From assembly GCF_009651005.1 (NCBI RefSeq), contig NZ_WHVW01000016.1:1-64000 (forward strand): DNA of 64,000 bases, written 5' to 3'. This stretch comes from Sporosarcina obsidiansis. Its GTDB lineage: Bacteria; Bacillota; Bacilli; Bacillales_A; Planococcaceae. Under the pieces are notes generated by a model that worked only from the letters and a program-made list of their open reading frames with translations, was not told where the DNA came from and ran no database searches. Both the position numbers and the translations under genes were made by a program. Shown one piece after another: positions 32,473-40,272 of this stretch (within the stretch, counting starts at the first letter, position 1; the number at the start of each line of letters is the position of its first letter).

Positions 32473-33138
32473 CTAGACATACTCCCATAAGCCAAAGTAT
32501 GTATTACATTTTATTAAGAAGAAAGAAAGTATGATGGATAGCGGTAAAATAATGAGGAACTGTATTTTATTTTTTGGAATGATAAGTAATAAAACAACTA
32601 TCATGAGTAGATATATCCCCATAAGCCATGGTATTAAATAATAATGAGTGTGAATTGGTAAGTAGGCGTTACGTAATTCTACCCCTTCTGACAGTAATAC
32701 TGTGATGGGAAGAGCCAACATGATGTTAGAAAAAAATCCGCTTTCACGCGAATACCACATCATATACGCACAAACAGGAGCTACAGCCGCACACATGCTC
32801 CAAAAAACAATTTCTCTCGCAGGAAAAAAATTCAAAAACAGTACGGTGTACACATAATAAACCGTCAGCACCGCCCCGAAAAAAGCGAATACTTTTACAG
32901 CCGCTAACTTGGGGGAATAACTGAAAACCGATAAAAGCGTGGCAACAAAAATCCAAATACCAAGACGATCCCCTATATCCGTGAAACCCAAGTCAATATA
33001 ATAAGGGTTATCCACAATCTTTGCCAATAAACCTAGAATACCCCCGATAATAAGTGCATTCACTATTGAAATTACTTTTTGTTTTGTGGTTGTTTTTTTC
33101 GTAATTCTAACCCAAGTTAACTTTTTATAAATTTCCAT
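32473..33138 (-). CDS. polytopic membrane protein, unknown
   Basis: A 221-residue protein with seven or so hydrophobic helices spaced over its length. The ATG at 33138 follows GAGAGGGG; the upstream frame start (33159) includes this site. Resembles DUF6518-type small membrane proteins in general layout, but I cannot assign a family. 33160-33288 has no gene. Confidence 0.6.
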   Translation of the reverse strand: MEIYKKLTWVRITKKTTTKQKVISIVNALIIGGILGLLAKIVDNPYYIDLGFTDIGDRLGIWIFVATLLSVFSYSPKLAAVKVFAFFGAVLTVYYVYTVLFLNFFPAREIVFWSMCAAVAPVCAYMMWYSRESGFFSNIMLALPITVLLSEGVELRNAYLPIHTHYYLIPWLMGIYLLMIVVLLLIIPKNKIQFLIILPLSIILSFFLIKCNTYFGLWEYV

Positions 33139-33288
33139 TGTACCCCTCTCATTTTTCACCCTATGTATATCAAAAAATCATGTTACATAGGCTCGCACGA
33201 TGCGGCGATCTTCGTCTGTCTTCTTCATTATCAAGGGACTGCCAACCGCCCATGCATCCATACTCTTCATCAGTATAACGTTACAAAT

Positions 33289-34278
33289 TTAATTAAATGT
33301 AGTTAACTCTTCTGAAACTGAATGTAAGAAGTCTTTCTCAAACGTAATATAGTATCGTTCATCTATCAATTCATCTTTCATTCCATCGATTAATGATACC
33401 GATTGTATCGAGTCCAGTTCCATTTTATTCTCTACTAATTGTTCAATTGGCATATTGCCTTCTATTTTCGTAGTAAATTGTGTTAACTGTGGTTGCGGGA
33501 TTTCGTTTTTTGTTTTATTCATAACCGTACGAATGAGGTGTAATAGGTCATCTTCATCCAAGCTTCTTCCCACTGTAGCATCCATCAGTAATGCCAACAC
33601 CTCTTCGCCATTCAAACGATTCGTTCCCTTTTGGAATTCAAATGCCACTTTTGTTATAGCTCTGACTCGAATATCCTCTGACAATTCGTAATCTATCCCA
33701 TTCACTGAATCAATCATTGTAGAAAAAGTTTCTAAATCCATCACCGTATAATAATCAATTGGTATATCAAATAGCTTAGAAACTGTTGTTTTTACACTTT
33801 CAGCTCCCCCTGAACCGTTACCATATGCAAATGTCAGTTTATCATATGAAGTAGTGCCCTTCGTATCCACTATCGGCGCATACGTATCACGAGGGATAGA
33901 TAGAACTTTCATCATCTTTTTTTCTTTACTATACGTAAGTAAAAGGTTAATAGGTACTCGATTATCTTCATCTTTCACTGTAAATAAAGCAGTAAAATCT
34001 TTGTCGGTTTGAGACACCACTCCATGTGAATTAGTTCCGTTATTTTTGGTAATAATGTTACCTTGAAGAATCGATGGGATAAATAATACGATACACAAAC
34101 TTACCATTACCAAGGAAACTGCAAGTGGAACTAGTTTACCAAGCCATTTCTTTTGGGGATGAAACTCTTCCTCCATTTTACGAATTTGTTCAAACACTTT
34201 ATTTCGATCTTCTTTCGTAAAGGTTAGTTCATGATCTTCCTTATTCGTAAATTTTGCTTTTACTCGTTTATCTTCCAT
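33289..34278 (-). CDS. LCP (LytR-CpsA-Psr)-fold membrane protein, probable anti-sigma partner
   Basis: A 329-residue protein: about 45 cytoplasmic residues, one membrane helix (about 48-70), then an extracytoplasmic LCP domain (about 85-280) with VLSIPRDTYAPI, the conserved arginine of the family, and LTFAYGNGSGGAESVKTTV. LCP enzymes attach polymers to the cell wall. The gene overlaps an ECF sigma gene by 11 nt and has a cytoplasmic N-terminus, which suggests that it also acts as anti-sigma factor. Some LCP active-site arginines seem missing (VRVRA-type region is divergent), so catalysis is uncertain. Confidence 0.7.
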   Translation of the reverse strand: MEDKRVKAKFTNKEDHELTFTKEDRNKVFEQIRKMEEEFHPQKKWLGKLVPLAVSLVMVSLCIVLFIPSILQGNIITKNNGTNSHGVVSQTDKDFTALFTVKDEDNRVPINLLLTYSKEKKMMKVLSIPRDTYAPIVDTKGTTSYDKLTFAYGNGSGGAESVKTTVSKLFDIPIDYYTVMDLETFSTMIDSVNGIDYELSEDIRVRAITKVAFEFQKGTNRLNGEEVLALLMDATVGRSLDEDDLLHLIRTVMNKTKNEIPQPQLTQFTTKIEGNMPIEQLVENKMELDSIQSVSLIDGMKDELIDERYYITFEKDFLHSVSEELTTFN

Positions 34279-34816
34279 TGAATTCTTCCTCCTTTATCAC
34301 CGACTGCAATCTTTGCTTTGCTCTTCTTAATCGGGTTTTCACTGTATTAACTGAAATATCTAGAACCGTAGCAATTTCTTCTGAATTTAATGATTCATAA
34401 TAGTACAGAAACACCACTTCTCGATATACTTTTGGAATTGAAGAGATGGTGTCTTTCATTTCATCGCTATTGTATTTATCCATAACCGTTTTCTCTACGG
34501 ACGGAGATATGGACCTTGCCGTTTCATTTATAAAACTTTTTACTTGGACCATTTTGTAATTCCAACTCTTTAAGTAATCTTTACATTCATTAATGGTAAT
34601 ACGATAGAGCCATGTTTTAATTTTTGCGTCATTTCGATACGAGTCTAGGTTTTTGTAGCATTTAATAAACGTATTTTGAACCATGTCCTTAGCAGTCTCG
34701 GTATCTTTCACATAAGAAAATGCCAATCGTACCAAATCATTACCATATTCAATCATCACTTTTTCTAATATAAAATCTTTTTCTTCTCTGTCCAATCTAC
34801 TACCCTCCCTTTCCAC
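34268..34816 (-). CDS. ECF-type RNA polymerase sigma factor
   Basis: A 182-residue sigma-70 family protein. Region 2: YGNDLVRLAFSYVKDTETAK (about 24-43) and DMVQNTFIKCYKNL; region 4: IPKVYREVVFLYYYESLNSE (about 128-147) and ISVNTVKTRLRRAKQRL. GGAGG lies upstream. Overlapping the LCP gene, it forms a sigma/anti-sigma unit that probably answers cell-envelope stress. Confidence 0.88.
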   Translation of the reverse strand: MEREGSRLDREEKDFILEKVMIEYGNDLVRLAFSYVKDTETAKDMVQNTFIKCYKNLDSYRNDAKIKTWLYRITINECKDYLKSWNYKMVQVKSFINETARSISPSVEKTVMDKYNSDEMKDTISSIPKVYREVVFLYYYESLNSEEIATVLDISVNTVKTRLRRAKQRLQSVIKEEEFNGR

Positions 34817-34910
34817 CTACTTCAAATTCTGCTATTAGACGATTAGCAAATCATAATAGGTTCAAATTTTCGAAACTAGTTTTCTATGATTCATTCCCCT
34901 AACATTTTAC

Positions 34911-34942
34911 AAAGAAAAAAGCATCATTTTAGATGCTTTACT
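34911..34942. terminator. terminator-like hairpin upstream of the sigma gene
   Basis: AAAAAAGCATC and GATGCTTTA pair around ATTTTA. The remaining region up to 35457 holds no gene I can support. Confidence 0.55.
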
Positions 34943-35457
34943 TTGTGAATATTTGATACTCTACCCTGCCGTTTTAGGTTCAATATTCAACAAAAGCGTT
35001 CGTTTGTTATACATCCTTCTCTTGAATTTGTCGTTATATTTTGGTTGTTTCTATACTTGGTTTCTCAAATGTTCTCAGTAGGGATATGAAATATTTCATA
35101 ATAAAATTCCCAAAACAAAATAGTGATACATACAATAGCCTTTTAAATCAACATTTACACGTTCAAAGATATTTCGTTCCTTATAAATTTCATTCCATTT
35201 TAGCGACCCACATGTTAGTGCTGTATAACGTCTAAGGTCATCAGCAATTTTCTTTTTATAGATTTTCTAATATAAACTGTCGTTCGTCATTGAAAAGTCC
35301 TTACTTTCGTATGATCGTGTATTTTCCAACGTTTTGTACTTGGCATCGAATCTATCCTAACGATAGGAATGTTCATAAAAAGTGTTTGGCTAAAGAACGA
35401 AACATTTCGACTATAGATCCATATACTAGCTTAGAATTTGGAATGGAGGAAATTTTT

Positions 35458-36156
35458 TTGACTTCTACTATGCAAAACGGTTTTGGAAGCAATCCTATGG
35501 GAATGAATATAAGTAGTGACGCTCATTTAATAGAAGACGTTTCAAGAGCTATTATTTTAGAAGTTCAAGCTTATAATTTTTATCAAAGATTAGTTGAATT
35601 AACTCCCAATGAACAGTTTCGACAGATTATTTTTAGAATACAGCGAGATGAAATGAAGCATTATCATTGGTTTACAATGATTTTAAGGATGATGGGTGGA
35701 CAACAACCACAAATTCCTTTTGGAGAAATACCAAAAGATTTTACAGAAGGTGTCCAGAAAGCAATTCAAAAAGAGTTAGAAGCCTCTTCTTATTATCAGG
35801 ATATTTCGTCAAGAGCAACCACTCATCCTGTTCAAATGCACTTCATGCACGCCTCACATGATGAACAACGACATGCAACTTGGTTTCAAAATATGTTACT
35901 GATGGACAATATGGAAATGAATCATTCAAATTCAAATGCAGTTCCTAAAGGTTTAAAAGTAGCTGAAAATCCCGCTTTCCCAATAGGAAGTAAAGCTATT
36001 ATCAATGCTGACCATATGCCTAATATGAAGGGTGCAGAAGCTACAATTGTAGGTGCCTATGACACAACTGTGTATATGGTCAATTATACTTCTACTACAG
36101 GAGAAAAAGTGACAAATCATAAGTGGTTAATAGAAAGTGAACTATCAGCAGAATAA
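35458..36156 (+). CDS. ferritin-like diiron domain fused to DUF1541 (YdhK-like)
   Basis: Start TTG at 35458, 7 nt after GGAGGA; the longer frame from 35290 lacks a ribosome site and has no family-like sequence. Residues about 20-150 form a four-helix ferritin-like bundle with two E..E/D-x-x-H pairs (RAIILEVQAYNFYQ and RDEMKHYHWF; QKELEASSYYQDI and HDEQRHATWF). Residues about 170-232 are a DUF1541 domain (GSKAIINADHMPNMKGAEAT, VYMVNYTSTTGEKVTNHKW). The fusion suggests a metal- or oxidative-stress role at the surface or spore. 232 residues. Confidence 0.75.
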   Translation: MTSTMQNGFGSNPMGMNISSDAHLIEDVSRAIILEVQAYNFYQRLVELTPNEQFRQIIFRIQRDEMKHYHWFTMILRMMGGQQPQIPFGEIPKDFTEGVQKAIQKELEASSYYQDISSRATTHPVQMHFMHASHDEQRHATWFQNMLLMDNMEMNHSNSNAVPKGLKVAENPAFPIGSKAIINADHMPNMKGAEATIVGAYDTTVYMVNYTSTTGEKVTNHKWLIESELSAE

Positions 36157-36184
36157 TTGAATCATATTCTAAGATTGCGCAGAA

Positions 36185-36243
36185 GGCTTAATAATTGATA
36201 AAAACCCCTCTCAAAAAGAAAGGCTTTAATCAATTATTAAGCC
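36185..36243. terminator. long inverted repeat after the ferritin-like gene
   Basis: GGCTTAATAATTGAT (36185-36199) pairs perfectly with ATCAATTATTAAGCC (36229-36243), 29-nt loop. Probable bidirectional terminator. Confidence 0.6.
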
Positions 36244-36345
36244 ATTTTCAACACATTTACGATAAAGTTTTGCACACTCTTGGCAATGTGTATCTTGAAA
36301 CTTTTCACAATCAACAGCATATGCTTCGCAAACATCTGCAACTAC
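36226..36345 (-). pseudogene. 3' remnant of a four-helix-bundle copper-binding protein gene
   Basis: On the minus strand a frame ending at 36226 reads VVADVCEAYAVDCEKF, then HCQECAKLYRKCVENGLIID. The spacing C..C..HCQ.CA...RKC is that of Csp-type (DUF326) cytosolic copper-storage proteins. No start or N-terminal half is present and the frame merges into the next gene's end, so it is a truncated relic. Confidence 0.6.
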
Positions 36346-36373
36346 GCTGATTGCAAATTTAACTCTGCGTCGC

Positions 36374-36634
36374 TTATTTACTTGACGAGACAATACTTAC
36401 TGTATAGATAATGACTGCTGACACGATTACTGCCGTGTACACATACCAAATTTCTAAATGTAGCAGTGTTGTGATGAAACAGCCTGTGAGCACAGTTGTT
36501 CCTCCACCTACTATATGTCTGATCACTGACGAGGGTAAGAATCGGCCCCCTGCTTGATACACTAAAAAACCGACAACTGCACTGATTATCGCTGAAAATA
36601 CAATCACCGAAAAAGTCGTGAAATATATAAACAT
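36374..36634 (-). CDS. small membrane protein, unknown
   Basis: An 86-residue protein with three hydrophobic helices (about 5-27, 40-58, 62-82). AGGGAG precedes the ATG. It follows the DUF3139-like gene by 39 nt and may share its transcript. Confidence 0.55.
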   Translation of the reverse strand: MFIYFTTFSVIVFSAIISAVVGFLVYQAGGRFLPSSVIRHIVGGGTTVLTGCFITTLLHLEIWYVYTAVIVSAVIIYTVSIVSSSK

Positions 36635-36673
36635 AGAAACACTCCCTAGTAAGTTGTAATTCTAGGCTTGCGG

Positions 36674-37432
36674 CTACTGTGGCGTTTCGACCACTAACCG
36701 CCCTTTTTGTTTGGCCACATTAAATGAGACGTTTTTACCGTTTTCTAGGTCAGCTGTAATCGATTCTTTTGGATAGCGTTCATCTGTATAGATAAATACA
36801 TAGCCAGCTTCTTCAACCACAATGAATCCTTCGTGCTCCCCTTGCTCCAATTGCAATAATCCGTACCCCTCTTTAGAATAATTGAATACCGCAATGGCGG
36901 GCGTGTCATTAATAGTCAGTGCAAAGACTGTTAATTCACCTTTGATCCAAACGTCATCTTTCGTTATGTGTGCGTTCTCTTTATCTAATGAATACGGATC
37001 CCCATGAATAAACTCTACTTCCCGCCAAAGTTCTTGCTGTGTTGGATACCCACGATTTGACCAGGTGGCTGTTTGCGTCACTTGTCCTTTTTTATCAACA
37101 CGTAAGGTGACGCCCATTGTTGGTGTATTTCGATCATTCACATCAAATTCACCGACACTGATACCATTTTCATAATGCTTAGGTGAAATTTGAAATTCTC
37201 TATTGGGATATGTTTCTGATAGATATTCAATAACTTGTTCATAACGATTAGCATGCGTATTCGTTTTTAATGTAGGATAATATAAGTAGGATCCCACATA
37301 CCCAATCACCAACAGGCCAGTCAGCGTAATCGCCAGCTTTTTTCTTTTTCTAAGTATCAGCCAATTCAGTAGGATCACCACTGCTAGTGCCATGCCGATT
37401 AGTAAATACATAATAAGTTCACCAGGATTCAT
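36674..37432 (-). CDS. membrane-anchored DUF3139-like protein
   Basis: A 252-residue protein with two N-terminal membrane helices (about 6-27, 33-53) and an extracytoplasmic domain that includes YPNREFQISPKHY (about 75-87) and FDVNDRNTPTMGVTLRVDKK, similar to DUF3139 proteins of Bacillaceae. AGGAGGT precedes the ATG. A decayed paralogue lies at 50300-51060. Function unknown. Confidence 0.65.
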   Translation of the reverse strand: MNPGELIMYLLIGMALAVVILLNWLILRKRKKLAITLTGLLVIGYVGSYLYYPTLKTNTHANRYEQVIEYLSETYPNREFQISPKHYENGISVGEFDVNDRNTPTMGVTLRVDKKGQVTQTATWSNRGYPTQQELWREVEFIHGDPYSLDKENAHITKDDVWIKGELTVFALTINDTPAIAVFNYSKEGYGLLQLEQGEHEGFIVVEEAGYVFIYTDERYPKESITADLENGKNVSFNVAKQKGRLVVETPQ

Positions 37433-37535
37433 AGAATACCTCCTAACTTGTCGTTGACTTTTTTTATCACTTAGTAAACATATTAGCTATTTTCCTATTT
37501 TCTAAATAATTCCGCAACCGAAAGGACGTTACTTG

Positions 37536-38462
37536 ATGTTACAAAAACAGCGCTATGCCAACTTACAGGATGTGGACAATCAAAAGTCCCTATTTGATCT
37601 GCTCCGCTGGCAGAAAGAACGCATGAAAAATAAAAAAGATCTCAGTATCCTGATCGAACAGGCACCATCCAAGCAAATCGAACAACTGCATACCAATCGG
37701 ACCGATGCTTCCATCACCTGGATCGGACATTCGACCTTTTTGATTCAGTTGAACGGGCTAAATCTGATCACGGACCCGGTCTGGGCTGCACGCATGGGTT
37801 TTCAGAAGCGGTTGACGCAGCCTGGCATCCAGTTGAACGATTTGCCGGAGATTGATGCAGTATTCATTTCCCACGGTCACTATGATCACTTGAGTTTCGG
37901 AACGATCAAACGACTGAAAGGAAGGCCGACGTACTTTGTTCCCGTTGGATTAGGCCGACTTTTCAAAAGACGTGGCTATCGAAAGGTAATCGAAGCAGCA
38001 TGGTATGATTCATTCGTACTGGACGACATGACATTCACGTTTGTTCCCGCGCAGCATTGGACAAAGCGTACACTTACTGACACGAACAGTTCCCACTGGG
38101 GCGGCTGGATCATCGAGAGTAAGGAGCATTCTATCTATTTCGTTGGAGATACCGGCTATTTCAGTGGTTTTCAAGACATTGCTGCGAAATTCATTATTGA
38201 CACCGTGCTGATGCCGATCGGTGCCTATGAGCCGGAGTGGTTTATGAAAACGGACCACATTAACCCGGAAGATGCGGTGAAAGCTTTCATGGAGCTGAAC
38301 GGAAAGACATTTATTCCGATGCATTACGGTGCTTACCATTTGGCAGACGACACTGGACCAGAAGCGATGGTAAGACTGGATGCAGAGTGGCGCAGACTGG
38401 GTATAGACACCTCTCAATTGAAGAAACTGCTCATTGGGGAGACGTATTGGCTATCAAAATAA
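37536..38462 (+). CDS. MBL-fold hydrolase of the NAPE-PLD/UlaG type
   Basis: A 308-residue metallohydrolase: TWIGHSTFLIQLNG (about 65-78), metal motif SHGHYDHL (about 110-117), then VPAQHWTKR, VGDTGY (D) and IPMHYGAY (H). The GHST and GDTGY blocks are those of the NAPE-PLD-like branch, which hydrolyses phosphodiester or related bonds. The physiological substrate is unknown. A GGTACC-family hairpin follows the stop. Confidence 0.85.
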   Translation: MLQKQRYANLQDVDNQKSLFDLLRWQKERMKNKKDLSILIEQAPSKQIEQLHTNRTDASITWIGHSTFLIQLNGLNLITDPVWAARMGFQKRLTQPGIQLNDLPEIDAVFISHGHYDHLSFGTIKRLKGRPTYFVPVGLGRLFKRRGYRKVIEAAWYDSFVLDDMTFTFVPAQHWTKRTLTDTNSSHWGGWIIESKEHSIYFVGDTGYFSGFQDIAAKFIIDTVLMPIGAYEPEWFMKTDHINPEDAVKAFMELNGKTFIPMHYGAYHLADDTGPEAMVRLDAEWRRLGIDTSQLKKLLIGETYWLSK

Positions 38463-38463
38463 G

Positions 38464-38510
38464 GGTGCCAGTTCCCAAAGCAATTCTGAATTGTTTGAGG
38501 GGCTGGTATA
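38464..38510. repeat. GGTACC-family hairpin (copy C, degenerate)
   Basis: GGTGCCAGTTCCC ... CAATTCTGAATTG ... GGGGCTGGTAT: same layout as copies A and B with several changes. It follows the MBL gene stop. Confidence 0.6.
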
Positions 38511-38593
38511 TCACTTTTCGGAAACGACGAATTGGCGTTTGTTGTGGTACACGAAATACAGAATTTCAGACTACTATGAGTTCACTATATTTC

Positions 38594-39442
38594 TCATTTC
38601 AAATTGGTACTTAAAAAAACATTCAAATAGTTAGTAAGAGGCACAGTAGTTAGTTCTTTCTGAGCTTCGTTCCATTCATACAGTGTTACGTTAGAATTTA
38701 GCAAATGTGATAGGTTAGGAATCGTTTCTAACATTTCTAATACAAGTTCATTTTTCATTCGGCTTGACCTAGAATTTTGGGTGTTATTTTGAATAATCGT
38801 TCTAATAATACCTAACATAATATCAATAAATTCAATGCCAAATTCTTTACGTTTTAACAAATAGCTCACTTCTCTAATTCTGTAACGTTCCCCCCTATAT
38901 AACGATTGAATATTGAGTTGTTCAAACATTGTTACTTTCAAGTCTTTTTTATTTGAAGTATGATCGGTGGAGTGAGTACTTTTTTGAGTGCCCGAATAAC
39001 TAGTATTATGTTCAATAAATACAGAAGCATCGATATATGTATCTTGCCCATATTTTCGGACTAAACCATAAACTACACGCTCAGGGAGTTTCGTATAAAT
39101 TGTGTGGTCGGTAATTTCTGAATAAAACGATTTTATTGGTTTCGCCATTTCCTCGAATTTGTTCATTTTGTATGAAATAACATTTACTTTCAACAGGTGC
39201 TGATAAACCATAAGTTTTTTTACCAGAGTTATTCTTCTTCTTTTAGCGCTACTGTCTCCTGTATAATCAGTCCAATGAATTGGCTTTTTTCCTTCTTTAA
39301 TTAAGTCGTATAAATCGTTTAAGCTGTCTAACTCATAGCAGGCAGTTGGAATTAAAACAGCGCCCATTAAATTAGGATAATCTTTATCTTTTCTGCTTTC
39401 ATCAAAGAATATTTTTATTTTATGTGGATGATCTTTTGACAT
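38594..39442 (-). CDS. DUF3800 protein
   Basis: A 282-residue protein. KIFFDESRKDKDYPN (about 10-24) is the DUF3800 start motif (D-E-S), and DTYIDASVFIEHNT (about 134-147) likely holds a further acidic residue; DUF3800 proteins have an RNase H-like fold. They often occur alone on accessory DNA and some are linked to defence. Its surroundings are repeat relics on both sides, fitting acquired DNA. Confidence 0.78.
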   Translation of the reverse strand: MSKDHPHKIKIFFDESRKDKDYPNLMGAVLIPTACYELDSLNDLYDLIKEGKKPIHWTDYTGDSSAKRRRITLVKKLMVYQHLLKVNVISYKMNKFEEMAKPIKSFYSEITDHTIYTKLPERVVYGLVRKYGQDTYIDASVFIEHNTSYSGTQKSTHSTDHTSNKKDLKVTMFEQLNIQSLYRGERYRIREVSYLLKRKEFGIEFIDIMLGIIRTIIQNNTQNSRSSRMKNELVLEMLETIPNLSHLLNSNVTLYEWNEAQKELTTVPLTNYLNVFLSTNLK

Positions 39443-39650
39443 AACTTCACCTCAATGAATATATATTTGAAGAATGCTACATACTTTGTTATAATAAGCA
39501 TACATCAAAGTTATACAACATGGAATTGACCACGCTATTGTAGTCTGTGAAATGTTGTGAAATGCTCACTATCGACCGCGCTTATGTAGTCTGTAGTGAC
39601 ATTGCTACTAATGTATGCTTTATTTTGAGAATTTTTTTATTAATAACTAT

Positions 39651-39708
39651 AAGGTACCTGATCCCAAGACAACTCAAGTCGTCTGGCAATCAGATACCTT
39701 TTTTATTT
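39651..39708 (+). repeat. GGTACC-family hairpin (copy D) with T-run
   Basis: AAGGTACCTGATCCC pairs with GGCAATCAGATACCTT around AAGACAACTCAAGTCGTCT, followed by TTTTTT. A half-arm GAGGACCAGGTAC also occurs at 39773-39785. Confidence 0.6.
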
Positions 39709-39812
39709 GCTCATCCACTTTTTAAATCAACTTCAATTGGCGATTCACATATTCCTTATGAAATTAAGTGCGAGAGGACCAGGTACTTTGAGCTAAAAGG
39801 AGTCGACGCTCT

Positions 39813-40205
39813 ATAATCTACCTTTAAGTCCATCAAACGTTCCCATGGTAGCCGTTTTAATCCACGTCATGTAGAATCCATCCTCTTCTACCTCGAATTC
39901 TGTTAATTTTATTGTATCATTTTTTCAATTCATAGGAGGGAATACTATTCGCTGTTACAATTGAGTGTAGTGGAGCTGGATTTGATTCGTCAAAACAGGG
40001 AAATTGAATTTTGTTTCGGTACAAAGTGGATTGGCATCACGTTGTTGTTTGTGAGAATTGAATTTCGCAAGCGATTTAGGGGGAGAAAATGTATTTTAGG
40101 AGTTTATTATTTGATTGTTTTTCACACAGATACCTTTCAAACTAAAAAGCACCTCATCCCTACTATATCAGCCAGGAACAAAGTACTTTTCTCTTTGCAT
40201 ATCTT
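39813..40205 (-). repeat. Rpn gene relic and its 5' flank (copy 2)
   Basis: 39813-39875 matches the first 20 or so codons of the Rpn gene at 48632 (read on the minus strand, with an early stop). 39876-40110 is the conserved 5' flank. 40145-40200 is the distal hairpin (minus strand: AGTACTTTGTTCCTGG ... AGGGATGAGGTGCTTTTT). The nuclease body is deleted. Confidence 0.65.
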
Positions 40206-40232
40206 CAAAAAATCTCCATGAATCTTGATGAA

Positions 40233-40270
40233 GTGTACCCGTGCAAGAAACTATCGTGGAAACAGGTCCC
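40233..40270. repeat. GTACCTGTGC-family hairpin fragment
   Basis: GTGTACCCGTGCAAGAAACT matches the left arm of the family at 46141, 53134, 58582 and 59307. Confidence 0.5.
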
Positions 40271-40272
40271 CA

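Noticed and set aside
35041..35235. 64-codon plus-strand frame upstream of the ferritin-like gene
   Set aside because: No ribosome site, no recognisable sequence; AT-rich intergenic DNA.
35290..35457. N-terminal extension of the ferritin-like protein
   Set aside because: The TTG at 35458 has GGAGGA at the right distance; the extension is cysteine/aromatic-rich and unlike the family.
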